Shown: one piece after another, positions 12,775-24,612 of the stretch
Layout: the number at the start of each line of letters is the position of its first letter
Position numbering within the stretch: the first letter of the stretch is position 1
Source of the DNA: Talinum fruticosum
Taxonomy: Eukaryota; Streptophyta; Magnoliopsida; Caryophyllales; Talinaceae
Direction: 5' to 3'
DNA length: 64,000 bases
Assembly: GCA_021018815.1 (NCBI GenBank)
Contig: JAITYX010000053.1
Location: forward strand, 930,001 to 994,000
Program-made: the position numbers and the translations under genes
The notes under the pieces: generated by a model
The model's database searches: none
Told to the model about the DNA's origin: nothing
Seen by the model: only the letters and a program-made list of their open reading frames with translations

Positions 12775-13345
12775 GGGAAAGACTTGCAAATTCAAGAGAG
12801 ATTTACTCTTTGCCTAACATTGGTACTTGTTGTTGGGTTAAGGTATTGTTGGGCGGGGGTGTTCGGAATCAGCAAATGAAAAGAGATGGTGAGCATGTAA
12901 GATCAAACAAGTAATATATGTTATTTCGTATTCCCAAATGCTACTACAATAGGAATTACCTACACTGGGTGAAATTTGATCTCAAAGTTGACCCTTTGAT
13001 ATTTCTTATTTATTCAAATAGTAATATTTAAGTTTAACCCCTATAAGGTATTATTGGGGGATGTTCAATGGGAAAAGCCTTGTATATTCAAGAGAGATTA
13101 ACTCTTTGCCTAACTTTGGTATTTGTCTGTTAGGTTAAGGTATTGTTGCGGGGTGTTCGGAATTAGGTAATGAAAGAGATGGTGAGCACGTAAGATCAAA
13201 CAAGTAATAGATGTTGATTCGTGTTCCCAAATGCTACTACAATATGGAATTACCTACGCTGGATGAAATTTGATCTCAATGTTTACCCTTTGATATTTCT
13301 TATTTATTCAAGTGGGTAATATTTAAGTTAGACTCGCATACTTAA
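12775..13345 (+). repeat. 296-bp tandem duplication inside Helitron copy 2
   Basis: Two adjacent units, offset by 296 bp, share long matches: 'ttcaagagagat' at 12791 and 13087, then 'ggtattgttg', 'gatcaaacaagtaat', 'cccaaatgctactacaat' and 'ctttgatatttcttatttat' in the same order. Unit 1 is about 12775-13060 and unit 2 about 13071-13345. They differ by scattered substitutions and small indels, so the duplication is not recent. Confidence 0.85.
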
Positions 13346-13816
13346 GGTTTGTGTTTGAGAACATAAGAAAACACTAATAGGTCGAGGTGATGAGATAATT
13401 GTTACTAGCTCCCTAAAATAGATACATTATAAAAGTGGTTACTATTTGTTTAACTAAATGCATCCTTGTTATTTGAATTTTAGTGATCATCACACATTTT
13501 TATTATCATTACAGTGGGTGATTAGTACTTATTCAACACTTCCCTCTTTTTTAAGAGAGATGACAGTGGAGAATTTGTCATAATATTTGCCATGGACAAA
13601 TTGGGTCGTTGCAGTAAGTAGGTACTTGGCAATATTAATTTTAATAACTAAAATTGAATATTTTGCCTTAGATTCATCCTTTTTATTTTTTTGGAAAGGG
13701 AAAAGAAGTTTTACTGGTTGTAATTTTAGGGGTTATTTTAATTTTATAGGCTGATTTTTTTATTGTATAATATTTTGAGTGAGAAAAAATTTAAAAGTTA
13801 TATTTGTAATTGGCTA

Positions 13817-15389
13817 TGAAGGTTTGCTCGGGAGAGTCTCGAGTCACCCTAGAGGGGGTGAATAGGGTGATAGGAAATTCTTTGCGGAATCACACTCTTT
13901 TGCGTAGAAATAGAAAGGAAGATAGATTCCGAGTCTATTAACGAGGGTCGAAAAGATTGAACTCGGAATGTGATTAACCGAAGGAACAAGAGCGGAAAAG
14001 TCTGTTTGAGTCTAGAATGAACTCGGAAAGATAACACTTAGATTTTACGTGGAAACCCTCCCGGGGCAGAAAACCACGGACCATTTCAATCCGGACACGA
14101 AGTCAAATTCACTATTTTGAGTCCACAAAATACCGTGAACTCGACCGAACCCGAGTTGCTCCCTTAGACAACTCTATACAAGTTTTCCTAGACTCGTAAA
14201 TTCCCTTATCCGATCTAGTACTTCCTAGCTGAGATAACCCTTACAGCTAGGGACAACTAAGCTGAGTTAACCCTTACGGCTTAGTCAAGGGACCTTACAA
14301 GGAATGTAAGAAAGAGTTTGTAATCGAGTACAAGACCTTACAACTCGAAAGTAATGAATTACAGAGTGGGAGTTGTAAGTAGAAGATTGAAAGTAAATAC
14401 AATGACTTTTCTCAAGTATGTGTATTAACAATAGATTCGGCAATCTTCAAGTCTTGTGAGAGGGCTTCTATTTATAGATGACCAGGCAGAGTAGCCGTTA
14501 CCTTCATCTGCCGACCGAGAGTCCTCTGTGTCCGTTGATAGAAGCTTTACGAGTCACTCGAAAGTATCCGTTGTAATATGGACGTTGGACAACGGTTTAA
14601 CTCTCTTGGAAGTCCCAAAACCATTAGTGGTGTCTTGAAAGATAAGGTAGAAACCACCGTTAAGCTTAGCGTTCCAGTTTTCCAGATTTGGAAACGACAG
14701 GCACGACACAATCTACTGGGACCGAGCGAGAGAAGGTGAAAAGCCATGTCTCGCTGGTGATTAGACGTTCGAAGCCGGTTACTTTGTAGTTTAAAAAATT
14801 GTATCCTCGATTGAATAACCTACAAAAGCAAATCAATTTTGGTTCTCAAAGTATAAAATACTTTGGCCCAAGATTAGACATAGATAATAAAATAATTACG
14901 ATAAATAAATCAACCGATTATCTCGAGTCGAAATGGAATGGAATTTTCCGAGTCCAATATCCATGATACTCGGAATTCCATATGACTTAGTCTAAGCGAA
15001 GAATCAAGTTCAATAACGAATATAAGAGAGGATTAACTTGATATATACTAAGCATGAAACAAGCTAAGAGTACTGGCTAAAACACGATAGGACTTATAAC
15101 CACAAGTCGATTCCGAGTGAGAAAAGACGAGATACTCGATATATACAATCTGCGATTATTATGAGTGAAGATGGACTCATAACAAAGAACCAGTTTTACG
15201 AGTAGCTTGCAGATAAGCGATAAATATACTAAGTAAGAACTGTGTCACTAAGAGAAGATACGATTTTACTCACATAAGTTTCGAGACACGAGAGAATGCT
15301 TTGGAATCAAAACTCTATATGTATGAAATTGTTATACCTGATTCCTTTTATATAACTCGAAGAGTATTGAGCGAGTGTCCGAGTCTTCG
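13817..15389 (-). repeat. Solo LTR of the SIRE-like copia family (LTR-A type)
   Basis: 1,573 bp, the same length as the 3' LTR of copia copy 3 and clearly similar to it throughout. On the + strand it starts TGAAGGTTTGCTCGG and ends GAGTCTTCG (family end CTTCA). It is flanked by GGCTA (13812-13816) and TGCTA (15390-15394), a target duplication matching at four of five bases. No internal retroelement sequence adjoins it, so it is a solo LTR left by LTR-LTR recombination, sitting inside Helitron copy 2. The LTR TATA box is at 14469-14476 (TATAAATA on the minus strand). Confidence 0.87.
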
Positions 15390-15763
15390 TGCTATTTCAA
15401 TTATCGTATAGTGTAAAATTACATATTTATTTATTACGAGTTTCGATTGATAGAGCTCTCATTTATTTTTGTGCATATAGATGTGTTATATTATTATGGA
15501 TGTGAAATATAATAATTTTCTCAATATTATTAATAATTTTTCTCAACTTTATTAATCAATAATTTCTTCAAATCTACTATATTACTTCGTGCATGGTACG
15601 GGTGCAACTAGTTTTATAAAAAGATACGAGATAGTATTACAATTTAAACGATAAAAGGTTCCTGAAAAAATATTATATATTTCGTTCCATAATGGAAAGT
15701 AATTACTCAATTACATCTTGAGGTTCGTTATACAAGGTTGTTCTTTTAAACACCAAAAGAGGG

Positions 15764-16125
15764 CTATATTAATGACTTTTGAACAAAAGTACACATACAT
15801 TTCGTAGCAAGATCAATGATAAACTTTGGCACAATATCCACTGAATATCCTCTCCTAGATGTTGATAGGTTGGAAATGGAATATTGCATGAACAATCTAA
15901 TTATACCCCTTTTAGTATAACTCCAAGAAATAAACTCTAAATAATGCAATAGACACAAAATTTTAGAAAGCAAAAACCTATCGTGATATTTGGCTTGTAA
16001 TTGGTCTTCAGCTTGTTGATTAGAGTCGGGAAATCCCCTTTAATAACCAAGCTTTTGAAGCCATGTTGAGCAGCTTTCCTAAGCTAACAAATGTGCATGA
16101 GCCTTCTCAATTTCAGCTCCTTGGA
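15764..16125 (-). pseudogene. RNase H-like (RVT_3 type) domain fragment
   Basis: Read on the minus strand in two frames, the segment resembles the RNase H-like domain found in plant LINE-type elements and their domesticated relatives. Upstream comes a piece like 'AAQHGFKSLVIKGD...TLINKLK' (about 15990-16080), then, in another frame, 'LEFISWSYTKR' and 'QYSISN...' (15764-15973). In intact members the first part holds an acidic catalytic residue and the later part precedes an AH-x-LA motif, which is lost here. At least one frameshift and one stop break it. It could derive from a LINE or from a captured host gene. The 16.13-16.58 kb flank is not recognised. Confidence 0.5.
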
Positions 16126-16577
16126 ATCCATGGTCTTGCTTCATGCATGTTGATATGGAATAATACCATATTATTCACATAATAAGCTACATTAATGCTA
16201 AGTTTATTCAAATTAGGCCTTAGGGTCAAGTATCATCTGTTGATTATCCCTAGTGATGCCAAAATCTCCATATACGAGGTAAACCTGAGGTTTAGTAAAA
16301 TACCTTTCTTACCCCTCATATATTTTATCAACAAATATAGTCATCTCCTACACAATTTTCATCATGTCATCATTACACAACTGCCTAGGAAAGCATTGGA
16401 TTCTATCCCAAGGGATCATAACCATGATAAACTACTTGTCCCTTGATCTTCATCAAGATTAAATCTTTACTCACAATAAAAGCACCAAATGGAAGATGAG
16501 GTTGAGTCTTCCCATTACTCTACTAGGAACCTGCCTCCTAGCGGCCATCACAATTGATGCATTGGAGAAATACTCGA

Positions 16578-18563
16578 TGTAAGAGTCACGACCTGCGCCT
16601 AAAGGGGCCGCGGGATTGCGCTCCCCACGAATGTCAATTTCAGGAGAGGTGCGCATATCAAAAAATAAGGCTTTTAATCTTTAAAGTTGACTAGTGGTTT
16701 AGAAACAATTTTATTTTCAAAAATGAATTTTGGAATTCTGGGGATAGGCAATAGAAAGAAAAAAATTTGGACAAAGATTGTAGTAAGACTCACTAGGCCA
16801 GGTAGTGGGACCGCTTAGGTGAGAAGTTAAGCTCGGAGTCCGCCACAATGACAGGCATTGGTCGGCCATAGGGTTGACCACCGTGGGGTTTCTAACTAGG
16901 ACTGCATACCTAGAAAGTCCACGTTGCTAAAATATGTTTTAAATGGTTCAATTTCTGGAAAAAAAAACCGAGATGCATTATTCGGAAAAATGAGATTAAA
17001 AAACGGAGTCACCAAGTCAATTTTGATTAAAAAAACAACAAAATAAAATACTTTCTTAATTTAAGATTTACAGACAAAGGGACAATCGAAAGTGACAAAA
17101 AGCTCAAAATAAGAAAGGTTTTCAAAAGGACTCCATTAGTTTAAACTAATGATCCAGGTGTTTGGGAGTTAAAGGTATAAAATAAGAAGGTCGCTCCTAA
17201 TTCCGCCTATTAAAACTTTACTAATTTAAAATGAGAATGTAAAATTGCGTTAATGCACTAAAAAGTACAAAAATAGTGACGAAAAATGTCCGACGGGTTA
17301 AGGGCCCATCGGGTATTAGATCGGCTTTCGACGACCAGTGTTTTTTTGTTTAGAAATTTCGAGGAGAATTATATCGAATTCTAACGGCCCCGATGTAATT
17401 CCCGTCGCAAATGTCCGACGGGCCTGTTGGTCAATCCGCATTGACAAAAGCAAGTAGTCATCATGATAAAGGTATGAATGAAACAAACAAAGCATGCTAG
17501 AAAAGCGGTAAATAAACAAATAAAGAAAGTAATAAATCTAAGCTATTATAACAGGTGGGGAGGAACATAAATGAAATTACATCTTCCAAAACTACAATTC
17601 GAAAAATGGAAATAACGAAAATGAAAGAAAACGATAAAGTACAAAAACAAAATTGGAGATCTACATCATTGTGCCCTCATGTAGACCCACTTGTCGATCT
17701 CCGGGCTCGGTTGGATCTCGACAGACGTAACGATAGGAAAATGAGAGCTGAGGAGGAAGTAATGCTTCATCTTATTGAGGACTTTTTGAGAGGGCAAGTG
17801 AACGTTTAAGTGGAGGTAGTAGATAGGGAGAAATAGTGAGAATTTAGCATAATGACGGTGTTGATTTAGCTAAATGGTGTGTGAAAATGAGGGAGTGAGG
17901 CACCCTTTTTATAGTAATTAAGTAGGGTTAGGGTTTCCTTTATTTATTTAGCCTCAAAGTAGTGGGATGAACGCTATAGTCGAGCTCCTATAAACCAATA
18001 GAGGATAAGATGAGAATATTCTAGAATTGAACGAGTCAAAATGACACATTCTAAAGAAGAGGTGATTGGTGTGGGCCACTAGAAGTCTTCCCTTGTTAAA
18101 CGGATTAAGACAACGCGTTTGACAAGAATGTAACTGGCGTGTGTCATTTTGTGGTATGAGGATTCGTTCCTAATTTAGGAGAGAATCAAAGCCGAGCCTA
18201 AGACTCGGCATGGGTTACTAGGCTGAATTTTCGCTTGTTTTGTGAGGTGAACATGAAAACCGATGCAAAAGAGTTGACCCACACCAATTTCGAGAGGGTT
18301 TTATTTTTAGAAACTTCATATTTTCGGAAAATTTTATTTTTTAAAGTTTCCATTTTTAGAAAATTGCTATTTTAGGAAACTACTTTTTTTGGTTGATGGA
18401 CTTTTGTTGACATCGATTTTCAAGGTTGGAAAAGGGGAAAGGAGAGATGCCTTAATCCAATCTAACCTTGATCACACGGATGAAGCTAAGTCTTCATTCT
18501 CGAGCTAATAAACAAACAAATAAGTGAATAAATAAAAGATGAGACACTTTTTATGTGTCTACA
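16578..18563 (-). repeat. 3' LTR of the gypsy-type element (1,986 bp)
   Basis: The + strand runs from TGTAAGAG to GTGTCTACA. Its first 590 bp aligns with 24632-25221, for example 'gaatgtcaattt', 'aggcttttaat/gat' and 'ggactccatt' in the same order. A TATA box (CTATAAAAA on the minus strand) lies at 17906-17914. ORFs of 60-84 codons within it have no recognisable motif. Confidence 0.75.
17906..17914 (-). promoter_or_regulatory. TATA box of the gypsy-type LTR
   Basis: CTATAAAAA on the minus strand, followed by GGGTGCC. Its position within the LTR fits a U3/R boundary about 30 bp further along the minus strand. Confidence 0.5.
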
Positions 18564-18565
18564 AT

Positions 18566-18580
18566 TAGCCTCCACTTTGA
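18566..18580 (-). other. Polypurine tract of the gypsy-type element
   Basis: Minus-strand TCAAAGTGGAGGCTA, two bases before the LTR start TGTAGACAC. A purine-rich tract at exactly this position primes plus-strand DNA synthesis. Confidence 0.6.
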
Positions 18581-19474
18581 CCGAGTCTAAGCATGACGAA
18601 GGTCAAGGTGGATATTGATGTAATTTTTTGTTTGATGTGATCAATCATGCAACGAAAACAAATTTATAATTGTATTTACATTACTTTGTTTGGTAGTATG
18701 AGAGTATTTCTATCTAACACTAGTCATGTAATTATAATTACCACAAACTCTGCAATCATAATATCTAACAAGATTGATTGCATTACATTACATCTAACCA
18801 ACACCACATGATATTTACTTATTGCTTTGTTGGTGCTACTTTGAGCGGGGTATAAGGATGAATGTCGAGAATCTCAATAAGGCGTCCCGAACTCTCGCCG
18901 GGGGGCTGGACTTGACTTATATCATCAAGTCTAAAATCCACCTAATTGGCTTCTAAGCTTGGCTATTCAAAATCCTGAAACTTGGATAAGGGCCAAAGAT
19001 TGACTATCTATTACGTCCGAAGCTTGATGAATGACCTAAACTTGACTTGAATAATGAAGTCCGAAGTCCAACAAGTTGATCTGCAGTAAGATTTTCCCGA
19101 GCTTGGCTAGTAAACTTCTTATAACTTGGATATTGTTCCTAAGATCTAACAATATGCTCAAGCTTGGCGAATAATATTGCTTGCACTAACGTACTTGTTA
19201 GTTAATAAAAGTTGAATTTTACGTGAATTATAAGCCTAATGATTTGTGCCTAGATCTTTGTAAGGCGTTTGAGCTTGATGTTCTATAGCCAGATCTTTGT
19301 AAAGGTTTTACCTTGACATGGCCATTTGGAGGTCCTTAAGCCTTGGCGTCCACCCACTTTCGTTGGATTAGAAACAATGGTTGATGTCCGTATGAAAAAA
19401 TGTTGCCTAGATTTGGTCAGTTTATGACCTAAAATCTAGGGAAGAGGCCTGAAATTTACTAGCTTGAATATATG

Positions 19475-19815
19475 AAGCTCGGCATGGTGCTCAAACTTGA
19501 TTGCTCTTGCATCTAAAGTTTAGTGGGGTGTTTGAACTCGACTACTCTTGGATTTGAAACTCGATGTGTATACACTTCCCTCGAAAAAGGGAAGGAAGCT
19601 TGATATCTTTATGTAAAGGAGTGGCGTAGAATTGGCCGCTTGATAACCTGGAATCTAAGGGTGCCTAAAGTTTGACTTGCTTGGAAATCGAAGCTCGGTA
19701 GGGTGTCTAAACTTGAGCGCTCTTGGATGTGAAGATCGATCGGTGTCCGAACTAGACTACTTTTAGATCTTAAGCTCAATTTCTATCCACTTTCGCCAAA
19801 ATAGGAATGAAATTC
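19475..19815. repeat. Degenerate tandem repeats in the 3' non-coding part of the gypsy-type element
   Basis: A unit of about 110 bp, itself built from two related halves (motifs 'gaagctcgg', 'gtgt.taaacttga', 'ctcttggat.tgaa'), occurs around 19475 and again around 19688. The surrounding 18.58-20.77 kb is rich in short 'agcttgg' and 'cttga' motifs and contains no ORF with a recognisable domain. Confidence 0.55.
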
Positions 19816-20769
19816 TTGAACTTGTTTGTTTTAGAACCTAAAGTTCAGTGTAGCCCCCACTTTGAGGTAGCACGAATGAGGCGATGGTCAAAGTATGAAT
19901 ATTGTGGTTTGTTAGGATCGTATGCCCCTTGTTTTTCTAGATGCCTTTTGCAAGCCTTTCCCATATCGTGCTTGTAGCGGGTTGTGCACTCTTACTTATT
20001 GCGCTTATCGTGAGTGGCTTCTTGAGTAGTTGGAGACACAAGTGGATCCTTGACCTTTGTATGATGCTTGTTTTGATTAATCATATTGTATGACTTTTTA
20101 TTATTTTGACTCGTATACCATGCATGCTATTGAACATTGACTATGCTACTCAAAATGCAGACTTTAGTGCATAATATTATGCAAAATTATAAACTAATAT
20201 GATTTACACTTGTAGCCCTCACTCCCTTGTGAAATAAGGTAAATGAACTATGTGGTCATGAGTAAATTATTTTTAGGACTTGTTAGGCCTTGTAACCTGT
20301 ATGAGTTTAAGCTCGGCTAGCAATAGATTTGTCAAGTCCATAGACTCGCCCTTTTGAGTTGATGGCGTCTTTGACCGAGCTGTCTAATTTTTGACCAAGC
20401 TGTTATGCTTGGATGTCTATCCGACAAGTTGTTGCTTGCTTTATTTCTAGCAAGTAACGCAAGGGGGCATATGATGGATTCCTATATGCATTTGGTGCTT
20501 CCCAATTGACTTTTGTTCTCCTATGGATAAATATCTTTAGAAAGGGAAGGATATCTAGGAAAGTGGAGCTGAATTTGAGAATTTGGAATTGGGGATTCGG
20601 AATTGGAAGAATGGAAAATAGGAAATTAGCCTTAAATTGGATATTTGGAAATTAGAGAACATAAAAATGGAATTTGAAATTTGTAACTGGGAATTGGATA
20701 AAGGAAAAAAGGGAGATAGAATTTGGAAATAAAAAATGGGACACTCTGGAAAAAATTGAAATTACGGAG

Positions 20770-22390
20770 TGAAGCCTCGGGTATGACTGACTAACCCCTT
20801 GAATGTGTTTTGATTTCATGCATTCATCTAAATTTAGGATAAAGCAAGAAGCATCCTAAAAGAAATTCATTTAATCGTGTCATATGCTTTACAATTCATC
20901 ATTTCAATATGACTTATTGTTGACTCGAACTCAAACTTAAGCATATTAAGATTATCTAGCTAAGTCCGACCCACTAAGTCGGACTCGGACTTAGAAAGTA
21001 GAATCCGAGTAAGTTATGACAGACTTAGTAAGTCCGACTCACTCGGATCCGACCTACTCGGAACTCAGATTCGACCCACTCAAAATTCGGACTTAGATCC
21101 GACCCACTCGGAACCAAATTCGACCCACTCGGATGTGACCCACTCGGAACTCGGATTTTGACCCACTAAGTCAAACTCGGACATTTAGTTTGCCTACGCT
21201 ATTATTTGTTTAATCATGCGTAATTGTAAAATGTCTATATAACTCATGTGCCCATTAAGATTGAATGATTTATTTATGAGTTTTAGCATATCCGGAATTT
21301 GAGTATATTGAATATTAGACTTGAAATATTTCGATTTATTGATTAAGCTAATTAGTCATTCAATGCTTTATTTAGACTAATCCTTATCTAATTATGGACC
21401 AAAGTATATTTATACTTTGAGAACCATTGCGCTTAATGTTTTTGCGGGTTTTTCTAATGTCAATTATATGAAGAAAAAGCAAACACAAAAGACTTTTGAC
21501 CGTTAAAGCACTCGCCGGAAAAAAGATGGAATTTCTAGAAAAGCTCGTAACTTACCGACAACCTTGTCTATTACTTGTTTTGGGTAATATTTTATTTCTT
21601 AGTCTAACGGTCTTTTTATTCTCGCTTTTGCAGTTTACAAAATCTGGAAAAAGGGTTGTTAGAAGCTAGGACCAAGGCACAACTAGGTGATCCAGAAATT
21701 TGAGTTACTCGGACTATCCGTCACAACGGCTAGATGACTAAGACAGACTTCAACAGAAAGATGTTGGAGGCTCAACGGCTATCTCTTCAAGGAAGACTAT
21801 TTATAGAAGCCTTAGCACAAGATTTTAACTGACGAATGGAAGAAAAAGAGAGACCATATTGAACATCTTCTCTAGCATACAACTCCCAAACTATAATTCT
21901 AATATTCCGAGTTGTATTCTTCTAAGTCGGTTGTATTGCAATTCTTACTACTCTTCTACTCTTTCTTTCGACCGAGTTGTAAAGGCTACCTCAACTCAGC
22001 TTGTCCCAAACTGTAAAGGTTACCTCAGTTTGGAAGTACCAGGTTAGATAAGGGAACTTCTAACCTTGGGAAAAATTGGAGGATCCCAAGTTGATAAGGT
22101 AACTTCAACTTGGAAGTACTAGGTCGATCGGATAAGGTAAATTCCGAGCCTGGAAAAATTATAATAGATTTGTTTGGGTAGTCATATTCATTGTAATTGA
22201 GGATTCAATTAGTGGATTTGACTTGGTGTCTGGATTGACACTATCTCGTGGTTTTCTCGCCCTAGGAGGGTTTCCACGTATATACTGAAGTTTACACTTT
22301 TCCGAGTCCAATCTGGACTCGGAATTCGCTTCTTAATTATTTCTGCGCAAAAAGAGTTTGATTTTCTCAAAAATCTTCCATCACCCTATT
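20770..22390 (+). repeat. Copia LTR inserted on the + strand, 3' end cut in its terminal hairpin
   Basis: This is the reverse orientation of the family seen elsewhere. It begins TGAAGCCTCGGGTATGACTG and matches the family through 'gagggtttccacgta' and 'ttccatcaccctatt', then stops at 22390. The last ~45 bp, holding the right arm of the terminal hairpin and the CTTCA end, are missing. It lies within the gypsy-type element. It contains a local expansion of about 24-bp units (20961-21183). The LTR TATA (TATTTATAGAAGCC, near 21799) is in place. No internal copia sequence adjoins it. Confidence 0.8.
20961..21183 (+). repeat. Minisatellite within the + strand copia LTR
   Basis: About eight to nine degenerate copies of a roughly 24-bp unit like 'ccgacccactcggaactcgg'. 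Other LTRs of the family show only one or two such motifs (for example 'cgagtgggtcgaaacac' near 26657), so this copy has been locally amplified. Confidence 0.8.
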
Positions 22391-22855
22391 GGACAAAAGA
22401 AATTGGAAAAAGTTTGGGATTGGACCAGAATTTTAACAAAGGAATTGGGATTGGACCGAATCTCATGGTCTTCCTACGTATTCACTATAGTAGAATTAGA
22501 CCTTCGTAGTTCAAAACAAACGATTATATATTTTTTTAAATGGTGATGTGAATGGATCTAGGATGTGTCTAAAATAGGAAATGCACATTTTATTGTCATC
22601 CTTGATGAGTGGTGGGCTCATTGGATGATGAAGTGTAGGGCTTCAAAAGTTTTCTAGGTAACATTGGGTAAAGGGAGTTGCCCAGCACCTATACACATCC
22701 CCTAGTTGGTTATGACGTTTGTGGTCGTGGGCACTAGCTCCTCTTCTATAAGCATGCCGGTATCTCTCAGTGTTTTGAAATCCATGAAAGGCAAGAACCT
22801 CAAGTGTTTGTGATAAACACGTTTTAGGCTTTTGACAATAAGTTTCACTTGATTT
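22391..22855 (-). other. Internal gypsy-type sequence 3' of gag, no domain recognised
   Basis: Lies directly downstream of gag in element orientation, where the gag C-terminus and protease would be expected. I see no zinc-knuckle (CX2CX4HX4C) or DTG-type protease motif in any minus frame. Confidence 0.4.
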
Positions 22856-23553
22856 TTAAGAGGATAGGTCCACCATGTGGAAGGCTTTTACCCTCCCACG
22901 AGTAAGGAAATCAATGAAACTTTCCCTACTTTCCTGCTTTACTAACTCTAGATCTCGAGAGGGTGATGGTAAGATTAGTATTGTAGGAATATTTGTGTGG
23001 GAAATTCTTGCAAAGATCAAGCCGGCTTGTGACCTTGCGTGCATCAATAACATTATACCACTTCATTACATCTTTGTCAAATGTCTAAGGGATTATAACA
23101 TGGTAGACGTCCTCCAAAACACCCTTGAGAGTCATAGCCCCAGTGAAGTTACTTATATGTTGATGAGGATTTTCGGTTCCATGGAACTTGATGTTAGGTG
23201 TTGTAAATTTTGGGGGCAATTTGCTTTTAGGGATTGAAGTGAGTTTTGCGTGAGCCAAGTAGTAATCTATAGACATAGAGGACTTATGCAACAACTTTTC
23301 TATTTGATCTACTCGGGGATAAGAAGTGGGCTTTTCTTCCTAAGATTCAGTGGTTAGCGTCTTCTTCGTCCCTTTGGATTCTCGGTTCTTTCTCTAGTTT
23401 TTTTTTAACTATAGCTTCAGGGGCTCCAACTATGACATCAAGTATCTTATCTTGCTCCTCCATTGTAGCCTCCATTTTCTTAGTTAATTGGTTTATTAAG
23501 GTTAATAAGGGGCCTCCTCCTTCACCAAACATGATGATATGTGAATTGGGCAT
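22856..23553 (-). pseudogene. Degenerate Ty3/gypsy gag (Retrotrans_gag-like)
   Basis: Three adjacent minus-strand frames give a gag-like protein in the right order. The N-terminal piece (23553-23347) has charged 'EATMEEQDKILD'. The middle (23294-23085) has 'LPPKFTTPNIKFHGTENPHQH', matching the P-x-(F)-x-x-FxGTxDPxxH signature of plant gypsy gag. The C-terminal piece (to 22856) has 'MKWY', 'NFPHKYSYNTNLT', then 'ESRESFIDFLTRGRVKA', the ESF-x(4)-R-x-R block of the family. Gag forms the particle that packages element RNA. The gag identity is firm. Stops and frameshifts between the pieces make it non-functional, and no pol follows it. Confidence 0.75.
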
Positions 23554-23819
23554 TGTGTCTGTTTGTGGGCTAGGTGGTGGTGTTGGATCCTCAATCTCAA
23601 ATTTTCCACATCACTTGGTTCTAGGATCCCTCAAGTAAATGAAGAATTTTCCTATTATATTTGAAGAGAAAAAAAGTACTAACGACTAACTCTTTCAAGG
23701 AAACAAAGAGGAGTTTGGGGGTTTAGTGCTAAACCCCCGAACTTGGGATAAATGAATCCTAAATGAGCATCTTAGAATGACCTTTCTTATTTTTTTGATT
23801 CAAAGATGTAGAAAGAAAA

Positions 23820-24170
23820 TAATGAACCGACCTAAAAGGAATGATTCAATTCTTTTTTTGCTAATGCAAAAGATGGACCAACAAAAAAAGAGATGACTTT
23901 TTTTCACTAATGCAAAAGATGGACCAAACCAAAATGAGATGAATTTTTTTGCTAATGCAAAAGATAGACTAGCGTAAAAAGAGTTACCCTTTTTCTTCGA
24001 TTATGCAAAAATGGACCAACCTAAAATAGGATTACCGATATGCAAAATTGAAGCAACCTAAAAAAGAAATGTGATTTTTTTCCTAATAAGCAAAATATGG
24101 ACCCACCTAAAAGATTGGATGGTTTTTCTGGCTAATGATGCAGAGCATGGACTGACTCTATATTTTTTAT
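23820..24170. repeat. Tandem repeat in the leader between PBS and gag
   Basis: About seven to eight copies of a 46-51 bp unit built on 'tttttttgctaatgcaaaag' plus 'atggaccaacctaaaa' (anchors at about 23820, 23872, 23918, 23963, 24009, 24045, 24096 and 24147). It sits in the untranslated leader of the gypsy-type element, between the PBS (24.63 kb) and gag (23.55 kb), where packaging signals usually lie. Confidence 0.8.
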
Positions 24171-24612
24171 TAGTGATTTTATATCAATGCAAAGGTCACC
24201 AAGCTTAGCTAGACTATAACTGCGTTAGCCTAACTAAACTATAAGGAAATTCAATGAAAGGGGTTAAAAACAACCACACACACAAGCATACAAATGAGTT
24301 CCATTTAGGAAAAGACTCTATGTTCCCAAGGGAACCAACAATAAGGTAACATTTTATCTCCTATGGGGTGCATGACGAGACTCAAACATTTAGTGCTTTC
24401 TTGATCGGGGATCAAGAGAGAGTGCTATGAGTGGAAAAGCAATGACACCTCAATAGTAAAGTAAAGTCAACCAACTAAGATTACAATTCAACTTTCCTAA
24501 AAAAGGTGACTAATGGTAGAAGCTAAAGGTCTAATATCTATGTCCAAGTTGCCTAAAAAAGTAAGAATGCGTACTGCAAACACAATTTCAAGTCTCACCC
24601 TCTTAATAAGTG

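Larger units (their letters stand above)
11426..15611 (+). mobile_element. Non-autonomous Helitron (copy 2), interrupted by a solo LTR
   Basis: It starts A|TCTATATAT, where the terminal AT-rich end has grown into a microsatellite (11429-11469), and ends with an imperfect hairpin CGTGC-ATG-GTACG (15588-15600) and CTAG (15608-15611) before T. The 5' subterminal 250 bp matches Helitron copy 1, while the interiors differ. Removing the 1,573-bp solo LTR leaves about 2.6 kb. No Rep/helicase frame is seen. The interior carries a 296-bp tandem duplication and short ORFs of unknown origin, for example 12433-12756. Confidence 0.7.

Noticed and set aside
23820..24170. Regularly spaced repeats that might suggest a CRISPR array
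   Set aside because: Units are diverged, contiguous and T-rich, without unique spacers, in a eukaryotic retroelement leader.
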